A stretch of 53,620 nucleotides of DNA from Bacillota bacterium (GCA_023421505.1 JAEZTJ010000006.1:1-53620), one strand, 5' to 3'; numbered from the stretch's first letter, positions 1 through 6,843 are shown. Translations and numbers: made by a program. Notes: generated by a model not told the origin, from the sequence alone.

Positions 1-24
1 AATAATATCCTCTGTTGTACAGAT

Positions 25-235
25 AAAAACCTCCGCTTTGCACACGCATCCAACTTCTATGAATGAGGAGCCAGTATAGCCCGTTCCTTAAGCCCTAGTT
101 TATATACTGCCGGCATTCGGAAAGCATTCTGCATCCATAACGCACCTAGCACCATTTAGCAAAGTAACAGGCATGTTTCTGATAATCCTGAAAGGTACTC
201 CAAGTATAAATCTTATGGATAGTAATACGTTCCTG
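25..235 (-). pseudogene. Decayed integrase-like remnant
   Basis: Translated on the minus strand, this stretch gives HKIYTWSTFQDYQKHACYF followed by AKWC, a stop, then RYGCRMLSECRQYI. After a frameshift it continues in pieces such as KLDACA. The pattern (T-x-x-T-[FY]-x-x-Y, FAKWC, YGC, KLDACA) resembles the N-terminal core-binding part of clostridial tyrosine-integrase-like proteins, from memory of that family. At least one in-frame stop and one frameshift are visible, and no catalytic domain is seen, so it cannot be functional. It sits at the outer edge of a region full of displaced tRNA ends, which fits an old integrative element. The family call is moderate; that it is a broken gene is more secure. 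Confidence 0.5.
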
Positions 236-486
236 ATAAACTTAACAGTGCCTTAAAATCCTTTTTCCGCTTTTTATTCAATAGTACACGTATCGCCCTC
301 TAGTCATCATATTTCAAATGACCAATTGCCATTTTTAACATCAATTTCATCTCTACCTGATGAACCAATGATATTTTAACGTGTACACCTCTTTATTAGT
401 ATAGATATTACATTTTATCAATAATGGCTTGAATTAGTAAATCCCGGAGGTTATAATAAGAAACAAATTAAACGAGGGAGAATGTT

Positions 487-1071
487 ATGAACGTAAATAT
501 ATTGTTATTTGATGATTTTGAGACGTTAGATGCGTTTGGTCCAATTGAAGTTTTAGGGAAAATTGATGATTATAAACTTAAATACTATTCTTTAAACGGT
601 GGTGTTATTATGAGTGCTCAGGGTACTTCAATTAACACTAAGAAAGTTGAAAGTGTTTCAAAAGAAGGGATATTAGTTATACCAGGAGGAAAAGGTACAA
701 GAATTTTAGTAAATGATAATCAATTTCTTCATGTACTAAAGGAAACTGCAAAATTGTCAAGTTATTGCTTATCAGTTTGCACTGGCTCTGCATTAATAGC
801 AAATACTGGACTTCTTAATAATAAAAAAGCCACTTCTAACAAAAAGGCATTTGATTGGGTGGCATCTATTAATTCTAATGTTAATTGGATAAAAGAGGCA
901 AGATGGGTAGTAGATGGAAAGTATTATACTTCATCCGGTGTTTCAGCTGGAATTGATATGACGTTAGGATTTATTAAAGACCGTTTTGGCGAACAAAAAG
1001 CTATAGATATAGCAAATCATATTGAATATATTTGGAATGAGGACTGCACTAAAGACTTATTTGCAAATTAG
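487..1071 (+). CDS. DJ-1/PfpI family protein
   Basis: A 194-residue cytoplasmic protein of the DJ-1/PfpI (class I glutamine-amidotransferase-like) superfamily, close to the isonitrile hydratase/ThiJ type. It has the N-terminal strand with an acidic residue (D15 in LLFDDFETLDAFGP), the IPGG turn near residue 65, and the nucleophile elbow SVCTGSALIA with Cys98, then a conserved-looking SSGVSAGIDM near the C-terminus. The start is supported by a GAGGGAGAA ribosome site 6 nt upstream. It stands alone between the integrase remnant and the first displaced tRNA end, so it is probably cargo of a mobile element. The substrate cannot be read from sequence; stress or small-molecule detoxification is the usual family role. 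Confidence 0.85.
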   Translation: MNVNILLFDDFETLDAFGPIEVLGKIDDYKLKYYSLNGGVIMSAQGTSINTKKVESVSKEGILVIPGGKGTRILVNDNQFLHVLKETAKLSSYCLSVCTGSALIANTGLLNNKKATSNKKAFDWVASINSNVNWIKEARWVVDGKYYTSSGVSAGIDMTLGFIKDRFGEQKAIDIANHIEYIWNEDCTKDLFAN

Positions 1072-1135
1072 TGGTATGTGATTAACTTTATTTTTAGTTG
1101 CAAATTTATATGATTTAAATTCATATATAGGAGTA

Positions 1136-1219
1136 CAGATAAATAACTGAATCCGCAAACCTCCTATTTATTAGTATTTGTGTGAGCGGAGATTTGTTCG
1201 AATCATGTCTCGATCTTAA
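1136..1219 (+). repeat. Displaced tRNA-Gly 3' end no. 1 with arm sequence
   Basis: Bases 1190-1219 carry a T-arm-like GATTTGTTCGAATC followed by a degraded acceptor strand (GTCTCGATCT compared with GTCTCGCGCT in the intact tRNA-Gly at 53499). No acceptor 5' strand, D-arm or anticodon arm precedes it, so it is not a tRNA gene. The upstream 54 bases, with CAGATAAATAAC and CCTCCTATTTATTAGTATTT, match the region before displaced end no. 2 (from 2428), suggesting shared element-derived arm sequence. The likely origin is an att-site scar from integration into a tRNA 3' end. Confidence 0.7.
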
Positions 1220-1227
1220 AAAAAAGT

Positions 1228-1265
1228 ATCGCTAATCCTTATAAATAAAGGGTTAGCGATTTTTT
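1228..1265 (+). terminator. Terminator copied with tRNA end no. 1
   Basis: Hairpin with arms ATCGCTAATCCTT and AAGGGTTAGCGAT (one wobble pair) around a short AT loop, followed by a T tract. It is the same hairpin as the one behind the intact tRNA-Gly at the right end of the window, differing only in the loop. Confidence 0.85.
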
Positions 1266-1529
1266 ATTGTTTGAATAACATGTGTACAGGATGTGTACAA
1301 GAATTTATACGTTAATTCTGGTCATAATGCTCTGTTCATGTAGGACCGGTTCTGCTCTACCTCGTGGTAATTGTAGATAAACGGATATATTTCCTGTCTA
1401 CTTTTCCCCATCTACTTTCTCCCCATCCACAATCTCCATCTTACACTTTTCCAAGATTTCATTTACTTTCTGCTCCATAATATGTATAATTTACATTAAA
1501 AAAAATCCATAATTTCCTTATTTATGAAT
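1266..1529. other. Gap without a clear gene
   Basis: Contains the repeat-like ATGTGTACAGGATGTGTACAAG near 1279-1301, resembling TGTGTGCAAGTATGTGCAG at 2411-2430 before displaced tRNA end no. 2. A short minus-strand reading MEQKVNEILEKCKMEIVDG (about 1425-1480) has a coding look but no recognisable family. It may be debris of a lost gene. Confidence 0.4.
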
Positions 1530-1890
1530 ACAGTGAGGGTTTTAATTAGAATCGATGAAGTTGGTTTCTTATCGAATGATGAGTTAAACCAGCAAACTTT
1601 TACAAATCATTTCTTAGAACTGGCTATGGAAGTAACGATAATGTACATCAAACAATATTGCCGAAGAAACTATGTTAATAATTTATAATGATAATTCAGT
1701 AAAAAATAATAACAATCAGATTATGTGTCTTGCATTTACAGTAGCTGATATTGATGAGGTATATAATAAACTTCTAGATTTAGGTGTAGAAATCATTGAG
1801 ATACCGACAACACGCCCATGGGGTACAAGAAATATAAGTTTCTAAGACTCTGACAGAAATGTAATTTATTTCCGAAGCTTTATACCGTAA
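1530..1890 (+). pseudogene. Broken VOC (glyoxalase-like) protein
   Basis: The N-terminal part reads VLIRIDEVGFLSND; a piece resembling LGTGYGSNDNVHQT follows in another frame. From about 1662 a third stretch reads AFTVADIDEVYNKLLDLGVE, then RPWGTRNISF, a stop where a Tyr would be expected, DSDRNVIYFRSFIP and a final stop. This is the end of a vicinal-oxygen-chelate (glyoxalase/bleomycin-resistance/dioxygenase) domain, where PWG...NISFxDPDGNxIYF is typical. One or two frameshifts and an internal TAA make it a pseudogene. It lies directly upstream of an intact VOC gene of a different subfamily. Confidence 0.7.
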
Positions 1891-1957
1891 TGTGTTAACG
1901 TACAATAAGATGATTCAATTAACATCCCTTATTATTAACAAACAGATGGAGGAAAAG

Positions 1958-2383
1958 ATGATATTTATTACCCCAAATTTTAATTTCAATGGACGTTGTG
2001 AAGAAGCTATTAATCTGTACCAAAAAGCTTTTAATGCCAAATTAAATTGTTTATTAAGATATTCTGATGCCGATATAAGAGATTGGGATAAAGAAATGGA
2101 TTCAGAGAAGGCTAACTATATCTACCATGCAGAACTTCTGATAGATAATCAAAGAATTATGATGTGTGATAATATGGATGTTGATTTAGTAAAAAGCACT
2201 TCCTTATCGCTCACTATTACATTTGATACTAGTGATGAGGTTAAAAACGCTTATGAATTCTTAAAGGATGGTAGCACAACTATATATCCAATACATAGTA
2301 CAACATATAGCTCTTGTGAAGTGGTATTCATTGATAAATTTGGTTTCCGCTGGGGATTAATGACTGAGCAAACAGAGCGTTAA
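1958..2383 (+). CDS. PhnB-like VOC superfamily protein
   Basis: A 141-residue protein of the PhnB/YjdN branch of the VOC superfamily, with a two-module beta-alpha-beta-beta-beta fold. It starts MIFITPNFNFNGRCEEAINLYQ, the usual PhnB opening in which a subunit collects FYxxAF-type residues, and ends FGFRWGLMTEQ, the family's C-terminal strand. An earlier in-frame start at 1892 is possible, but the ATG at 1958 has GGAGGAAAAG immediately before it and matches the family N-terminus. The ligand is unknown; homologues include 3-demethylubiquinone-methyltransferase-like and antibiotic-binding proteins. It sits alone between the first and second displaced tRNA ends. Confidence 0.8.
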   Translation: MIFITPNFNFNGRCEEAINLYQKAFNAKLNCLLRYSDADIRDWDKEMDSEKANYIYHAELLIDNQRIMMCDNMDVDLVKSTSLSLTITFDTSDEVKNAYEFLKDGSTTIYPIHSTTYSSCEVVFIDKFGFRWGLMTEQTER

Positions 2384-2404
2384 ATCAACAATTGGGAAAG
2401 CGCT

Positions 2405-2509
2405 CATTCCATGTGTGCAAGTATGTGCAGATAAATAACAGAACGCAAATCTCCTACTTATCAGTATTTACGTATGCGGGGATTTGTTCGAATCCCATCT
2501 CGCACTTAA
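2405..2509 (+). repeat. Displaced tRNA-Gly 3' end no. 2 with arm sequence
   Basis: Bases 2481-2509 read as a T-arm and 3' acceptor strand (GATTTGTTCGAATCCC, then ATCTCGCACTT), close to the intact tRNA-Gly end. The preceding segment from 2428 aligns with that before end no. 1. Upstream, TGTGTGCAAGTATGTGCAG contains a short direct repeat typical of recombinase arm sites (inference). No T-rich terminator hairpin follows this copy. Confidence 0.7.
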
Positions 2510-2523
2510 TAAAAAGAATTAAC

Positions 2524-2600
2524 TGCTTATGCACATTATCTTTCAGTAAATCCCAAGTATCAGCATAAAGGAATTGGTAGTAATCTACAGAAAAATGAAA
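2524..2600 (+). pseudogene. GNAT acetyltransferase fragment
   Basis: One frame reads AHYLSVNPKYQHKGIGSNLQ, the acetyl-CoA-binding motif A of GNAT N-acetyltransferases (V-x-P-x-x-Q-x-x-G-I-G). Nothing before it encodes the N-terminal half, and the reading ends at a stop a few codons later, so only a remnant survives. It begins within 15 bases of displaced tRNA end no. 2, as if truncated by the recombination event. Confidence 0.55.
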
Positions 2601-2744
2601 GAATAAATAAGAAGGTTATCTATACCTTATTCTTACTTCTGAGCAGATAAAAAATGAGAATTATTATATTGCTTAAACAGGAAGCAAAAAAGCAACTGAA
2701 AGATGCGAATATATTTTTTTAAAGTTAATTTGAGGAGATCATTT

Positions 2745-3110
2745 ATGATAAAAAAGAAAATAAGTATCTATATTGGTATACTACTGGTATTAGTAATAAT
2801 TTCATATTATATATGGAATACAAGCACTGTATTGGCTGAGGTCCATCAAAGCGTGAACCCAACAGGAATGATTGCTAGCGAAAGTGGATTTATCCTTGAC
2901 GAAAAGGATGCGGTGAAAATTTCTGTTAAATCTTCCGTTAATGATGGTAACGCTTTAATTACATTACAAAATGAAAATGGCGAAATTCTATATACATTTA
3001 ATACAGATTGCTCGCAAAATGAAACTTTTTCATTAGATGCAGGAAATTATAAAATTCGCATTGACAGTGATAAATTCAAAGGAAAATTTGATATCGTCGT
3101 ACGTAAATGA
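2745..3110 (+). CDS. Small membrane-anchored extracytoplasmic protein
   Basis: A 121-residue protein of no family I recognise. The ATG at 2745 is preferred to the one at 2703 because TGAGGAGATC stands before it and the protein then begins MIKKKISIYIG. Residues about 5-22 form a single hydrophobic segment (a signal anchor or uncleaved signal). The rest is a compact beta-rich domain with regularly spaced hydrophobics, ending FSLDAGNYKIRIDSDKFKG, which suggests a small Ig-like or lipocalin-like sandwich. There is no lipobox. It is probably exported and surface-tethered; the function is unknown. It lies in the unit between displaced tRNA ends 2 and 3. Confidence 0.6.
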   Translation: MIKKKISIYIGILLVLVIISYYIWNTSTVLAEVHQSVNPTGMIASESGFILDEKDAVKISVKSSVNDGNALITLQNENGEILYTFNTDCSQNETFSLDAGNYKIRIDSDKFKGKFDIVVRK

Positions 3111-3204
3111 TAATTTAGATTAAAAATAAAATGTTATAATTGTCTGATGATTTAAAAATTAAAGTTATCTTCAAATAATTTATAACTATTAGCAAGGAGC
3201 AAAT

Positions 3205-3393
3205 TTGGATACCTACAAAAGAATGAAAGACGCATTTAATAAATATAATCCTACAACGGATATGCTAAATGTTATTTATGGACTATACAGCAAAGAAAAA
3301 TATGATGCAATAATAGTCGCACCATCTTGGACACCTAACAAATTACTAAACACTTCAATCAGTGAAGGATTTTTGGCACTTCAAGTATGGTAA
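3205..3393 (+). pseudogene. N-terminal fragment of an unidentified enzyme
   Basis: A TTG start with AAGGAGC just upstream opens a 62-codon frame reading MDTYKRMKDAFNKYNPTTDM and later YDAIIVAPSWTPNKLL, then ends abruptly. The helix plus strand YDAIIVAP looks like the start of a Rossmann-like enzyme; a purine/uridine phosphorylase-type protein is my best guess, with low confidence. A complete enzyme would be about four times longer, so this is either a gene truncated at its 3' end or a small orphan. Downstream sequence belongs to a different family. Confidence 0.35.
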
Positions 3394-3439
3394 AATGCTC
3401 GGTGAAAAGACCGAAGTGTCCGAACCCGCCGCTATTTAG

Positions 3440-3696
3440 CAGAGGTTTCTCGTTTTGTAAGCTGGCGGCTGCCTGCGAGGGAATATATCGTATGTAAGTT
3501 TGAGGCGGAAAATAAAGCAATTATCAGCTTCCTTAGGCAAGATGATGAAATTTACACGATTTTGGCTCAAGAAGCATGGTTTGATTGCGGACGGCTTTTT
3601 TCCGGAGATGTATTATCAAAATTCGCCTGAAATGGCGTATATGGAAATGTGGATTCCGTTCAAAAAAGAGAAAATAATATTTAGGAGGATTTACAA
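3440..3696 (+). pseudogene. GyrI-like effector-binding domain fragment
   Basis: Two frames together give the C-terminal half of a GyrI-like (AraC effector-binding) domain: WRLPAREYIVCKFEAEN in one frame, then WLKKHGLIADGFFPEMYYQN and SPEMAYMEMWIPFKKE in another. A frameshift lies near 3510-3540. The N-terminal half is missing. Such domains bind small hydrophobic drugs, either alone or fused to AraC/MerR regulators. It ends a few bases before the flavin-barrel gene. A full-length AraC-GyrI regulator lies at 31198-32076 but is not obviously the source. Confidence 0.6.
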
Positions 3697-4188
3697 ATGA
3701 GTAAGTACGATGAAGGATTAAAATTAATTGAAGAGAGATGCGGCAACGGTAAAGACAATCTTATCTCCCTCGCAACTATCGCGATGGAACCGAATGCCGA
3801 TGGAAAATCCCGACCTTATGTCCGTAATGTGGACGCTTATTATGAAGATGGAGTATTTTATATTGTTACTTGGGCAAAATCAACTAAAATGCAGCAAATA
3901 GCACAAAACCCAGAAGTTGCGTTTACGGTTTGCTCCCAGTGGTTTTCCGGTAACGGAATTGGCATAAACCTCGGTTGGGTTTTAGATCCCAAGAACGCTG
4001 AAATAAGGACTAAGCTCCGTATAGCATTTGCTAAATGGTACGATGAAGCTAATAACGAAAAGGATGAGAATTGCTGTATTTTGGCAATCCACATCACAAA
4101 ATGCGCCGTAATTAAAGATCACGGCGCGGTGCGTTACAATATGGACATGGTGAATAAAGTAGAGGCTACTGAAGGGAGCCTTTTATAA
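3697..4188 (+). CDS. Pyridoxamine 5'-phosphate oxidase family protein
   Basis: A 163-residue split-barrel flavoprotein of the pyridoxamine-phosphate-oxidase-like superfamily. The opening YDEGLKLIEERCG, the strand LATIAMEPNADGKSRPYVRNVDAYYEDG and the helix STKMQQIAQNPEVAFTVCSQWF correspond to the FMN-binding barrel. These stand-alone proteins usually bind FMN or F420/haem rather than acting in vitamin B6 synthesis, so no substrate can be named. The start is supported by TAGGAGGATTTACAA. It is the last cargo gene before displaced tRNA end no. 3. Confidence 0.8.
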   Translation: MSKYDEGLKLIEERCGNGKDNLISLATIAMEPNADGKSRPYVRNVDAYYEDGVFYIVTWAKSTKMQQIAQNPEVAFTVCSQWFSGNGIGINLGWVLDPKNAEIRTKLRIAFAKWYDEANNEKDENCCILAIHITKCAVIKDHGAVRYNMDMVNKVEATEGSLL

Positions 4189-4242
4189 AACATAAAATAT
4201 AATCCATAAAAATATTCTGTTTCGTCCGGAATGATGAAGTGT

Positions 4243-4273
4243 AGGGATTAGGTTCGAATCCCGCCTCGCGCTT
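4243..4273 (+). repeat. Displaced tRNA-Gly 3' end no. 3
   Basis: The best preserved of the four scars: GGTTCGAATCCCGCCTCGCG then CTT, differing from the intact tRNA-Gly end at only one position within the last 20 bases. The upstream bases GTAGGGATTA do not form the rest of a tRNA. A hairpin terminator follows after 9 bases, as it would behind a genuine tRNA gene. Confidence 0.75.
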
Positions 4274-4282
4274 ATATAATTT

Positions 4283-4322
4283 CGTCAGAAGTCCTTATTT
4301 TAAAAGGCCTCTGACGATTTTT
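4283..4322 (+). terminator. Terminator behind tRNA end no. 3
   Basis: Arms CGTCAGA and TCTGACG, with an inner CCTT/AAGG pair, are followed by ATTTTT. The sequence differs from the terminator of end no. 1, so the two scars probably come from different tRNA copies. Confidence 0.75.
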
Positions 4323-4417
4323 CAATTCTGGAGTTTTGAATACCCAAGAGCTTCATAATCGCATAAAGGGAGATACCGGTCTCCAGCTGGCTTTCTCTTT
4401 CGTGTAAACACTTAGCT

Positions 4418-4473
4418 GTAAGGTTGACATTACATAAAAGTACATTTATACTCAAAGTAAGGTAAACATTACA
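4418..4473 (+). promoter_or_regulatory. Promoter flanked by tandem operator repeats
   Basis: TTGACA (4424-4429), a 17-base spacer and TATACT (4447-4452) make a near-ideal sigma-A promoter for the XRE gene. Two copies of GTAAGGTNNACATTACA, at 4418-4434 and 4457-4473, lie in direct orientation 39 bp apart. The first covers the -35 box and the second lies just downstream of the -10. This layout suggests autorepression by the XRE protein (inference). Confidence 0.65.
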
Positions 4474-4489
4474 GAAAGGAAATAGATTA

Positions 4490-4735
4490 ATGAAAAATAG
4501 AATTAGAGTATTACGAGAACAAAAAGGACTAACACAGGAACAGTTGGGAGAATTAGTAGGAACTTCAAGGCAAGCAATTAATGCAATAGAAACAGAGAAA
4601 TTTGAACCTTCCATTTGGCTTGCTTATGATATATCAAATGTATTTGAATGCTCTATCGAAGAAGTTTTTATATTCGAAGAAAGTTCACGAAAATCAAGAG
4701 CCGAAAGCAGCAGGAGGTATAGTAATGGCTACTAG
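4490..4735 (+). CDS. Small XRE-family transcriptional regulator
   Basis: An 81-residue DNA-binding protein consisting almost entirely of one helix-turn-helix of the Cro/C1 type: RIRVLREQKGLTQEQLGELV, the recognition helix SRQAINAIE, then PSIWLAYDISNVFECSIEEVF. This is the compact Firmicute regulator type that often controls its own small operon. A GAAAGGAAATAG ribosome site precedes the ATG. Its 3' end overlaps the deformylase start by 11 bp in another frame, so the two are translationally coupled. The tandem repeats around its promoter are the obvious candidate operator. The extra C-terminal residues SRKSRAESSRRYSNGY may simply result from the overlap. Confidence 0.85.
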   Translation: MKNRIRVLREQKGLTQEQLGELVGTSRQAINAIETEKFEPSIWLAYDISNVFECSIEEVFIFEESSRKSRAESSRRYSNGY

Positions 4736-5180
4736 ACAATTAAGATATAATGATGATAAAATTCTTCGAAAAAGATGTAAAGAAATACAAATAGTTGATG
4801 ATAAAATCCGGCAAATACTTGATGATATGATGGACACCTTGCACCAAACAGAAAACGGAGCAGCATTAGCAGCTAATCAGGTAGGTATCTTAAAAAGATT
4901 GGTTGTTATAGACTATTGTGAATATTATTTGAAGTTGGTAAATCCTAAAATTGTAGGTTATAGTGGAGCTCAAGAGTGTATTGAAGGATGTTTGAGTTTC
5001 CCTGATCGTTTGGTAAAAACAATGCGTCCTCAAATGGTAACTGTTCAGGCTCTAAACGAAAATGGAGAAGAAATATTGATTACTGGAGAAAATGAAATGG
5101 CAAAATGCTTTTGTCATGAAATTGAACATCTAGACGGTGAAATTTTTTTGGATAAGGCTATTGAAGAAATTATACTATAA
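4725..5180 (+). CDS. def: Peptide deformylase
   Basis: A 151-residue metallo-enzyme that removes the formyl group from the initiator methionine of new proteins. All three signature motifs are present: motif 1 as GAALAANQ (residues about 45-52, where the usual GxGLAAxQ has Ala for the second Gly), motif 2 EGCLS with metal ligand Cys89, and motif 3 HEIEH with His131, Glu132 and His135. The true start is the ATG at 4725 behind CAGGAGG; an upstream in-frame ATG lies inside the XRE gene. As the second half of a regulator-deformylase unit framed by tRNA scars, it looks like an accessory copy. Resistance to deformylase inhibitors is an inference. Confidence 0.88.
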   Translation: MATRQLRYNDDKILRKRCKEIQIVDDKIRQILDDMMDTLHQTENGAALAANQVGILKRLVVIDYCEYYLKLVNPKIVGYSGAQECIEGCLSFPDRLVKTMRPQMVTVQALNENGEEILITGENEMAKCFCHEIEHLDGEIFLDKAIEEIIL

Positions 5181-5204
5181 CTTGGGCTTTGTAATGCGGT
5201 AACA

Positions 5205-5234
5205 GGGGATTTGCTCAAATCTTGTCACGTACTT
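5205..5234 (+). repeat. Displaced tRNA-Gly 3' end no. 4 (degraded)
   Basis: GGGGATTTGCTCAAATCTTG followed by TCACGTACTT aligns with the other displaced ends (GGGGATTTGTTCGAATCCCA in end no. 2) with several substitutions. It again lies immediately after a cargo gene and is followed by a hairpin terminator. It is the most diverged copy, hence probably the oldest. Confidence 0.55.
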
Positions 5235-5243
5235 AACTTATTT

Positions 5244-5283
5244 CCTCAGAAATCTTGAATGCTCAAGGTGTCTGGGGATTTTT
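5244..5283 (+). terminator. Terminator behind tRNA end no. 4
   Basis: Outer arms CCTCAGA/TCTGGGG and inner arms CTTGA/TCAAG are followed by ATTTTT. It would end transcription from the XRE-deformylase operon. Confidence 0.7.
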
Positions 5284-5316
5284 GCAAGACTAATTTATTA
5301 TCTTTTTACATTTTTT

Positions 5317-5342
5317 TGTAACGTTTCCTATTCTTCTGTATC
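5317..5342 (+). promoter_or_regulatory. Possible ECF-type promoter
   Basis: TGTAAC followed after about 14 bases by TGTATC, 25 bases before an ECF sigma gene. TGTAAC or TGAAAC -35 elements are common for autoregulated ECF factors in Firmicutes. The -10 match is weak, so this is only a candidate. Confidence 0.3.
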
Positions 5343-5366
5343 TAATATTCGAAAGGAGGAGAAATT

Positions 5367-5849
5367 GTGTCATTCGCTGAAATATATAAGAAATATTTTA
5401 GTATGGTTTATCATTTTCTTTTGAAACTTTCTTCCAACAACAATTTAGCAGAAGAATTAACTCAACAAACATTTTATAAAGCCTTTGTACACATTGGCAC
5501 ATATAAAGGAAAAAGTAGTTTATATACATGGTTGTGTGCTATTGCTAAAAATGAGTGGTTAAGGGAATGCAGAAGAAATAAGCATTATATATCTGAATTT
5601 ATAGATGAGATACCATATAGAACTGATAGTGAAAGCTTAGAGGATATAATAATTGGTAAGGATATAAAGAAAAATTTAAGAAAAGAATTATTATCTATGC
5701 CCGAAATTTATAGGGATGTATTGATTTTACATACATATGCTAATATCCCATTGAAGTTGATTGCCAAAGATAAGAGCAAATCTGAAAGCTGGGCAAGAGT
5801 CACCTATTATCGAGCAAAAGAATATTTAACAAAAAGATTGGAGAAATAA
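5367..5849 (+). CDS. ECF-type RNA polymerase sigma factor
   Basis: A 160-residue extracytoplasmic-function sigma factor with region 2 (residues about 5-70, AEELTQQTFYKAFVHIGTYK then SSLYTWLCAIAKNEW) and region 4 (about 105-158, LLSMPEIYRDVLILHTYANI, with the helix-turn-helix toward SESWARVTYYRAKEYL). The start is GTG behind AAAGGAGGAGAAATT; region 2 begins right after it. The stop overlaps the next gene's start (TAATG), so it is coupled with its zinc-finger anti-sigma factor. SigY/SigV-like ECF factors of this size respond to envelope or antibiotic stress, but the signal here is unknown. Confidence 0.9.
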   Translation: MSFAEIYKKYFSMVYHFLLKLSSNNNLAEELTQQTFYKAFVHIGTYKGKSSLYTWLCAIAKNEWLRECRRNKHYISEFIDEIPYRTDSESLEDIIIGKDIKKNLRKELLSMPEIYRDVLILHTYANIPLKLIAKDKSKSESWARVTYYRAKEYLTKRLEK

Positions 5850-6676
5850 TGAAAATTGAATGTAATGTAATAAAAGATTTATTACCGATATATATCGATA
5901 ATTGTTGTAGTATAGAAAGTAAACAGCTTATAGCAGAACATTTAAAAGAATGTGAACTATGTAATGACAGCTATAAACATATGAAGGCTTCGATTATAGA
6001 TATGGCTGAAGATAATAGTTGTGTGCAAGAAAAACATGATGAAATCATTATAAAGAAAGGTATTAAAAGGCTTCGTAGATTATGGATAATATCATTAGCT
6101 ACTGTGATTGTAATGATAGCCATTGCGTTAATAATTAAAAACGAAATAAGAGGCGAAGGACTTTGCTTTACTAATATCGATGATTTACATAAATCTAAGC
6201 AATTCTTAAATGCAATTAAAAATGATGATTTTGAAAAAGCTTTTAAATATTTAAATATTGAAAAAGCTTATAATCTAGTAAACAGCCCTCGCCCGATTGA
6301 TATAAATCAGTATCAGGAAATAGCGAAAGAATACTTTATAAAAGATTTGCAACTATTAACTAATAATGGTTTTAAAATAACTGGCTCAAAGTTTGCATCA
6401 GCAAATAGATGTGATACAGATTGGTGGTTTGAATTTAATATATATATGAAAAATAGTCATGGCAAGAATGAAAATATTGGTAAATTGGTGTTCACAACTA
6501 ATAAAAATGGTATTTTACCATCATCATGTATATCAGTTTTTAACAGCAACTTAGACGAAGCAGACAAAATTATATGTGTGATGAGTGCTATTTCTGATTG
6601 GCGTTATGAAACTTATGATAACATCACAGGACAAAAACAATTTGAACGCATCAAAGAACATGAAGTCTGGAGATAA
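5849..6676 (+). CDS. Zinc-finger anti-sigma factor
   Basis: A 275-residue membrane protein predicted to hold the upstream ECF factor inactive. The N-terminal ZAS domain is visible as CNVIKDLLPIYIDNCCS followed by HLKECELC (H31, C35, C38, the H-x3-C-x2-C zinc site). One transmembrane helix, LWIISLATVIVMIAIALII, spans about residues 78-96. The remaining 175 or so residues are extracytoplasmic and of unknown fold, presumably the sensor part. The start codon shares its A with the sigma factor's stop. The C-terminal domain is larger than in minimal anti-sigma factors of this class. Confidence 0.85.
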   Translation: MKIECNVIKDLLPIYIDNCCSIESKQLIAEHLKECELCNDSYKHMKASIIDMAEDNSCVQEKHDEIIIKKGIKRLRRLWIISLATVIVMIAIALIIKNEIRGEGLCFTNIDDLHKSKQFLNAIKNDDFEKAFKYLNIEKAYNLVNSPRPIDINQYQEIAKEYFIKDLQLLTNNGFKITGSKFASANRCDTDWWFEFNIYMKNSHGKNENIGKLVFTTNKNGILPSSCISVFNSNLDEADKIICVMSAISDWRYETYDNITGQKQFERIKEHEVWR

Positions 6677-6843
6677 TGTACTTTTGCTCAAATTTATACA
6701 AGTATTATGATAGAATAGAATGCGGGACATGATATATCCAAACTTCAATAAAACTTTATGCAAAAATGTTTTATTATTCCATATTTATGGTATAATTTAG
6801 GTTGTAATATAACTTTTAAAGTAAATATGGGGAGACTTAAAAT

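Noticed and set aside
3858..4097. Minus-strand open frame inside the flavin-barrel gene
   Set aside because: It is a shadow of the plus-strand gene, with no ribosome site and no protein-like pattern. The same applies to the many antisense frames opposite the xylan genes.
4300..4614. Minus-strand frame ending HERESQLETGISLYAIMKLL
   Set aside because: The tail has some protein character, but the frame runs antisense through the XRE gene and has no start signal; evidence is too thin for a gene call.
1190..5234. The four tRNA-like 3' ends as tRNA genes
   Set aside because: None has a matching acceptor 5' strand, D-arm or anticodon arm upstream; only the T-arm and 3' strand are present.
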